A DNA stretch of 64,000 nt from positions 80,479,592-80,543,591 of the forward strand of contig NC_092345.1 of assembly GCF_963676685.1 (NCBI RefSeq), written 5' to 3'. This document shows, in pieces, positions 58,200 through 64,000 of the stretch (the stretch's first letter is position 1; the number at the start of each line of letters is the position of its first letter). Position numbers and translations under genes: made by a program. A model generated the notes under the pieces. It was given only the letters and a program-made list of their open reading frames with translations, ran no database searches and had not been told where the DNA came from. Source of the stretch: Mytilus edulis (taxonomy: Eukaryota; Mollusca; Bivalvia; Mytilida; Mytilidae).

Positions 58200-60400
58200 G
58201 TTCAATCATATGCGGGACCAGTTTGGTTGATTATATAGGAAATCACTAAAGCATGACTAGTGGGCCCTTTTTATGACAGTCAATGCTCCCATTTTATTGA
58301 AAAAGAGTTTTGGATCCGCCAATGCACTTCGAGACGTACTTGACTATCGTAGAGCCTGACTAGTTTTCATAGCTGGAGGAGTACCTGGTATGTTCCACCG
58401 ACATTCGACAGGAAATCTGACATAACCCTGTCAAAACTGTCAAGATTGAAGTCGAACGCAATTGCCACGTGCGGAGTTCCAATACACAACACCATTGTTG
58501 ACAGGCTAGTCATACTCTATTTGAACTGCTTAGGACACCTGGACCCCCTTTTATATTGATCAAATCACCAGATGTTTAAAAACATAATTTACTGTAACAA
58601 TCCTGATAGAGTTACAATGTACAGTAGACGCCAAAATTTGATTTCGAATATAAAACTATAGTCATCTCTAGACTCCTCACATTCATTAGTACAACCCTTG
58701 CTTGTCGTGCATTCGTTTGATTGTGCGAGATATATAAATATGCAGCAAGGTCCGGCGGACTTTGATGATAAATCAAAAGGTTCGGTGAAATGTGAGATAC
58801 ATACCCTCTTTACATTGAAAGAACCCTTGCAACAACTCTTTTGTCAAAAGTTCGACCTCTATCAAACATACCCTCATTTTCCATTGGCAGACGTTTTCGC
58901 TGTTCATCCCAGTCGACATACCTTTCGGATCATTACTTCTCCTTACTTTTATGTTAATTGTTAACTTTTTTCTCTCGTCGTGAATTTGCATAAAATTATA
59001 TATAAGAAATGCGACAATAAATTCAATCGATCAATCCAGTAGCACTTTATTGACAATGAGTTGACTTCTTTTCCACAGGCACTTGTCTCTGAAACAAAAG
59101 TGTTATATAGGGTGTTTTTTTTTCACAGACTAGTGCCTGTGTCCTTTTCTCTGTCAAATAAGAGTTACATATAAGTTGAATTGACCCGGTATCGTGACAG
59201 TAATTACATTTTCAGCTCATTTTAACAGTGATATTGTTGGCTTTTTTTCAAAACTACCTCTACCCTTTTTTATTGGGAAAATATGCGTCATTTTTATCAA
59301 ATTGGGAAATTTATAATAAATGAATATGACTGGAACTTCAATTTGCAGACCCCCTTTCAAGAGGTAAACCCTCATTTGAAATAAGACCCCTTATTGTCAT
59401 TGAAGATACGTAAATAGACGCTCAAATCTGCACATGTAGTCAGTTTAGGCATGAATAATGTTTAAATGAGTGTTTTTCAGTTTGTATGCACAATTACTAC
59501 TGAGACTGCACTATTTGGGGAAAAAGTTGTCTTTTTGGGAAAAATTTTAAGCCATTTTTTTTTCAAATTGGGATTCTTCTCCAGGGGAAAAAGCCTGTAT
59601 TCTCCAGTAATTTAAAGCAAACAATACAATTTATAAGTTGAATAATGGCTTCATAATTGTAGAAATGCTACTATATGCAATTTGTTGTATCTTGATATCA
59701 TGTTTCCACCAGCATGCCTTGATAGAAGATTCAATATGGGTGAATTTATGCATACAAATCTATCACACTTTCCACAAGCGAGTTCGATCACTTTGGTGTC
59801 TCTTATATCGATAGAATATTCTGATCTAGTTCGTAACGTTAAGATTGAGGTTCTGAGACTCTTTTTACAAAAAAAAGAGTAAAATACTCCTCGTAAGTCA
59901 TTATAAACATTTCAGTGATAACTAAAGATCAATTTTTATCGTAAGATTTGTAGGGGTTTTATTTCTTTATATATGATCATATTTTATTTTTTGGGTTATT
60001 GAACTGTTTTGTCCTTAAGGAATGAACCCATGAAAATCTCAGAAAGTTCGATTGACCTAGAAAATTTGCAAGAATATGTGTCAGTCAATAAACAAATTAC
60101 GCTTATTTGTCTTAAAATAAACCATTTGATCGAGTTCCCATTTTGATGTGTGCAGCTAGGCAAAAGGAAATGGGATTACATACGTAATGAATATTTACTT
60201 GTATATCAATTCTGTTTGAATAATGAGTAGCTATTGCACTAAAATCATTTCATCTGTTCAGTTAGACATGCAAATCTCATCGGTATTTCCTTTCACACTC
60301 ATTTATTATTTGCCAGTTTTTATTTCTTATTTAGATGTGAATAGGACTTTGCCAGTTTCTTTACGAGTAAGTGATTATATTTTTTAATATGTTTGCTTGT
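58200..60400. other. Intergenic sequence with minor repeats
   Basis: Only the 59074-59141 hairpin and short repeated scraps (TTTTATTGGGAAAAT, TCAAATTGGGAAATTT at 59270-59310, TTTTTTCAAATTGGGATTC near 59557). No gene is recognised. Confidence 0.45.
59074..59141. repeat. 68-bp hairpin, CACAGGCACT arms
   Basis: CACAGGCACTTGTCTCTGAA pairs with TTCACAGACTAGTGCCTGTG. A small foldback repeat, intergenic. Confidence 0.5.
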
Positions 60401-60409
60401 ATATATGTA

Positions 60410-61378
60410 AGACTCAAATCTATGGTGGGTTCCAGATCAATGGCAGATTCAATTCTATGTTAAATAGGACGTCATTCCATCCCAAATCTGTGGCATTTTT
60501 TTAAAATCCTAATCTATGGCAAGTTTTGTAATTTCCTAATCTATGGCGGACTTGTATTGTTTCCAAATCTATGGCAGAGATTGTTCAAATGGAGAACAAG
60601 GCAGTACATATACGGTTAATGATTTATCTTAAACAAGTGGAAATGTAAGATAAAGGGAGCATGTCTATAAACATTTCATAACGGTCAACCAAATCTTGAT
60701 GGCAACCATGAAATTTCCTAATAGTAGAAGTTATACCGGTATACCATAATACAGAGTTCAGGATTAAATTGATGTGCTCCGGAAAAATAGGCATTTCCTA
60801 ATCTGTGCATGGTACCTGTTTAATCCCTTTATCAAATCAATTAGTAAAATGGAAAGCACTTTCTATAAGAAGAAATAAACATTTTCACATAATATTTATT
60901 TGAGCGTGAATCAATCTATTTTTACTAATGACGATTAAAGTCAAAGTGGTATACTGTATTTTCATCTCATTCTTGCCAGACGTAAACGCTAAAATATTTA
61001 CTATAACACTTTTCCTAAAATATTCACTACTAAAACAGTGAGGTCTTTCTTCATCGCGGAATTCGGACTGTACAGCATGAGGTCACATCTTCCCTGTGTA
61101 TTTGTTTGTAAAAATCGCTGGGACCGTGTTAAATATATTTGTTTTTGATTTACAATCGACAAATTAAAAAAATCTGTAAATGGTGTGTAAATTTATGGGT
61201 TCGCGATGACGCAATATCACGTTATTTAATTGTGACGGTTACGTAATAACCATAGATTTAAAGAAGACAACAAATTTAAAAACTGCCATAGATTCGATTT
61301 GTTTGGCGTTTGTAACGTCATATTTTCCATAGATTAGGAATCTGTCATTTATTTGGAACCCGCCATAGATTTGAGTCC
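60410..61378. mobile_element. 969-bp TIR element with AAATCTATGGC subrepeats and TA target duplication
   Basis: Ends AGACTCAAATCTATGG and (complement) GGACTCAAATCTATGG, flanked by TA at 60408-60409 and 61379-61380. The block AATCTATGGC recurs several times in each arm (60417-60590, and inverted at 61245-61372). A short PLE fragment lies inside at 60655-60735. No coding capacity. Confidence 0.7.
60655..60735 (-). repeat. Short PLE 3' fragment inside a DNA element
   Basis: CATAACGGTCAACCAA (60678) and the following bases match the C-terminal end of PLE copy B (25689 onward). It lies within the TIR element 60410-61378, so one inserted into or was captured by the other. Confidence 0.35.
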
Positions 61379-61477
61379 TATAGTTTAAGAACATGTGTTG
61401 CTATTGAAATGCTTTTTGTTAAAATATACGTTTTCAGTTTGTTGGTCTTTCGGAAAATGTTGTTTGTGTTGTATTTA

Positions 61478-61761
61478 GGGAGCTACCATTTGATTTTTAT
61501 GGGGGGGGGGCTAGGATGAAATTTGAAAAAAATAGGCAGGACAGGAGTTTTGAGTAAAAAAAAAAGGCAGGATGAGACACTTTGCAAAAAAAAAAGGCAG
61601 GATGACAATTTAGGTAAAAAAGTCAGGATAAACTAATAAAAAAAAAGGCAGGACCGAATAGAGTGAAAAATAAAAAGGCAGGACAGAGATTACAACTAAA
61701 AAAAAATGCAGGACAAAATTTTTCATCCTAGCCCCCCCATAAAAATCAAATGGTAGCTCCC
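61478..61761. mobile_element. 284-bp PIF/Harbinger-type MITE with TTA target duplication
   Basis: Ends GGGAGCTACCATTTGATTTT are perfect inverted repeats, extending to ATGGGGGGG and CTAGGATGAAA. TTA flanks at 61475-61477 and 61762-61764. The interior holds six or so copies of a AAAAAAGGCAGGAC unit. TTA plus GGG ends is the Harbinger signature. Confidence 0.75.
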
Positions 61762-62089
61762 TTAGACCCCTCTACCCTGAAATTTGTTTTGCATGCACAC
61801 GTATAAAAATTGCGGTTTCAAGTTATCCATCGCAATATTTTTTTTTCGTTTGGGCTTGTACTATATTTGCCTTCGGATTTATATGATCTGTTCCCCATCC
61901 TATTTCGACTTTTCAAAATTCAAGTCTATCCTAAATTGACGTAAATTATATGGCCCTCCTATTACCGTTTCGATTCCAAACATCATTGAAGAGACATTAG
62001 TTGTCGAAATCCAGATATGGTGTACTACTTTTTGCACCTTTTGTTAGAAGTATACTATCTTTTCCGCAAGTTTATTGTTTTCTGTTTGG

Positions 62090-62345
62090 TATTATATTAA
62101 AAATTAAGATCCATTTTGTTACATCTGGTGATCCGTTTATTTGGCAATCGCCAATGACAGTCAGAAGGGTTTAATAACATCGGTTGTTCGACCTGCTAGT
62201 TAACTGCGTTTTGTTAAAATATACTTTTTCACATTTGGAAAATGTTGTTTGTGTTGTTTTTATACCCCTCTACCAAAAAATTTGTTTTGCATCCACAAGT
62301 ATACAAATCGCAATCATAGGTTTGAACGCTAAGTTGTAAACTAGT
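62090..62345 (+). repeat. Interspersed repeat containing an unfilled Harbinger site
   Basis: Carries the blocks of 10490-10635, then GGAAAATGTTGTTTGTGTTG and ACCCCTCTACC, matching sequence on either side of the MITE at 61478-61761. Confidence 0.55.
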
Positions 62346-62379
62346 ATAAGTCTGAACCAGTAGCATCTCTACGACCGAT

Positions 62380-62830
62380 TTACCTCAAGGTCGACACATA
62401 TAAACCATCTTCTACTTTCCTAATAGACGAGACATACAAACCATCCTTAATATCACCAAGGGATTGTATATTTAAATATACAATTCCTTGATATCACCTC
62501 ACGGATCAGACACATCCTGTTCTAAGTCAAGAACCTGTTGTTCGGTGGTTGTCGTTTGTTGATGTGGTTCATGAGTGTTTCTCGATCCGTTTTACATATT
62601 GATAAGACCGTTGGTTTTCCGGTTTGAACTGTTTCACACTAGTCAATTTGGGGCCCTTAATAGCTTGCTCAATACTCCGTGTTAAAGGCTGTACTTTATG
62701 CTAGACTTGTTTTATATATACGCTATCTTCTATATTACCTCACGGACCAGGCATATAAACCGTCTTTTATATTAGCTCGTAGACCAGACATAGTATAAAC
62801 CCTTCTATATTAGCTCATGGTCCAATTTTA
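62380..62830. repeat. Degenerate tandem repeat (about 40-bp units) with SINE-like insertion
   Basis: Units like TATATTACCTCACGGACCAG and ACATATAAACC recur at 62385, 62425, 62490, 62730, 62770 and 62805. A family 4 fragment (62595-62705) interrupts them. A near-perfect palindrome AAGGGATTGTATATTTAAAT..CCTT lies at 62458-62491. Confidence 0.5.
62595..62705 (+). repeat. Family 4 fragment interrupting a minisatellite
   Basis: AAGACCGTTGGTTTTCCGGT, GGGGCCCTTAATAGC and AAGGCTGTACTTTATG are the complement of 39980-40120. It separates two parts of the degenerate tandem repeat at 62380-62830. Confidence 0.45.
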
Positions 62831-64000
62831 ATCGTAAGATTTCATTGTGAAAAGGGTCGCTGACGCGTATTTGGTATAGTATTGTGTAGACATCGGGTGG
62901 TCAAACTTTATTGTAAGCGGTTAAATATTATTCTCTAAAAATAAACTAAGGCTTAATTGTTTTGTGGGTACTTTAAATTCAAAAGAAATACTTCGAATTC
63001 ATTTACATGACACTAAATTATAAAACTAATATAAATCCCTGATTTTAACTATCAAAAAAGGAAAATAAAGTTTAATAACAGCGCCGTCTGCATGCATGAC
63101 ATTTGTAAATACAATTATGTACTCTTGTACCAACGTTAAATTGTACATTATTCACCTACTATTCACCTACTATAAAATTAATAAGTTGAAGTAAGGAAGC
63201 GCTACACTTGGTATAATAACATAAATCTAACTCTTACATTATAAAACGATTTTCTCACGAATTTCAATATAAATTTGATAATATTAGCATAAGACTTATG
63301 TTTGCATTGTTATAAACGTAATCATGTATGGAATGCGAAACATATGTATATCAATTAAGTTAACATACGCGCATGTTATATTGCTCTTAAGATAGGAATT
63401 ATTTTGGAGCTTAACACAAATGAAAATCTAGATTAAAGCAGTCGTGTTGAGTTCTGTGTTCTGTTATTGTTGGAATTCTGGCGTGGGTATCATTGCCGAA
63501 TTTCGTATTAATAACGGGACAATTTAGGAACGGTTTCGAAAAAGACCGTTTTCACATTATACGTGAACTGCATTTTTATAATATCAATATACATTGTACT
63601 AAAATAATACATTTATTGTCGGAAGAAATCTTGCTACACGGTTCAACGGATTCAGCTACGAACAAAACATTGAAATATTCTTGGCAGTTCAAACATTTAT
63701 ACTCAGTAGCAAAAGATTTGTCATATGATAGCACACATCTTGTTCAACAAGTAATACTTATATCTTAAATAATTGTGTCCGTTCAGAAACATACACTTAT
63801 TATTGAATTTCCGATGTATATTTTTTTTCTTCTTTCTTATGTGTTCACAACCTTATTATATGTTGTTTTTTTCTTTCCATCTAGTGTAACATTGTTATTT
63901 TTTTAACATTCTACTCCTAGAGTATTACAATATGAAATGTTCTTATTAGGAAACGTATTAATATATGCTAACAGCTTGTTTCTGGATCCTATTAATTATT
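62831..64000. other. AT-rich sequence, no gene established
   Basis: A + open frame from 63451 to 63770 lacks an ATG start. It reads SWQFKHLYSVAKDLSYDSTH near its end and has a GTAATA at 63749 that could act as a donor. I recognise no family and do not call it a gene. Confidence 0.35.

Noticed and set aside
58698..58964. 88-codon + frame
   Set aside because: No recognised motif, no clear ATG context, no splice or polyadenylation partners.
63451..63770. About 107-codon + open frame near the window end
   Set aside because: No ATG and no family recognised. It could be an exon of a gene continuing beyond the window, but the evidence is too thin.
1..64000. CRISPR arrays, operons, ribosome binding sites or rRNA
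   Set aside because: Spliced genes and transposon content show nuclear animal DNA. No regularly spaced direct repeats or rRNA-like sequence was seen.

Overview
This is an AT-rich eukaryotic window, most likely from a bivalve mollusc and probably a marine mussel (Mytilus-like). The organism call is inference: it rests on multi-exon genes with GT-AG introns, dense degenerate mobile-element fragments, and several interspersed repeat families that I recognise from mussel genomes. Nothing in it is prokaryotic, and most open frames in the window are chance frames or frames inside repeats.

Two genes can be assembled exon by exon, both on the + strand. (1) 31261-39717 is a seven-exon gene for a 250-residue secreted protein with a signal peptide, an unrecognised N-terminal region and a C-terminal CUB domain. 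(2) 50430-55392 is a six-exon gene for a 282-residue lysine-rich nuclear protein of the DUF4602 / C1orf131 (FSAF1) family, a small-subunit processome factor. In both, every splice phase joins without a break. Three other stretches look protein-like but could not be identified: 41897-42277, 19447-19850 and 15065-15307, all on the minus strand.

The rest is mainly transposon-derived. Penelope-like (PLE) reverse-transcriptase copies, all broken, lie at about 3830-4110, 7125-7180, 10040-10435, 18350-19200, 20575-22381, 25682-27050, 27255-27620, 27785-28560, 41400-41600 and 55950-56300. Each of the two best copies has, downstream in the same orientation, a sequence with the type I hammerhead ribozyme core: 23525-23568 on + and 25207-25250 on -. 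The + ribozyme ends a roughly 370-bp unit with its own nested stem-loop (23258-23314), as in PLE terminal repeats or retrozyme-like small circular RNAs. This is the most interesting system in the window.

DNA-transposon relics with terminal inverted repeats and visible target-site duplications lie at 13679-14537, 17703-18103, 36548-37214 (9-bp duplication), 44150-46911 (TTAA), 46995-49251 (outer) with 48305-49070 nested inside, 49814-49965, 60410-61378 and 61478-61761 (TTA, with a related unfilled site in the window at 62235-62312). Two tRNA-derived SINE copies sit in the last FSAF1 intron, and a dead CR1/Jockey-type LINE lies at 56430-57330 on the minus strand. Roughly 44.1-49.3 kb, just upstream of FSAF1, is an almost continuous block of DNA-transposon sequence.
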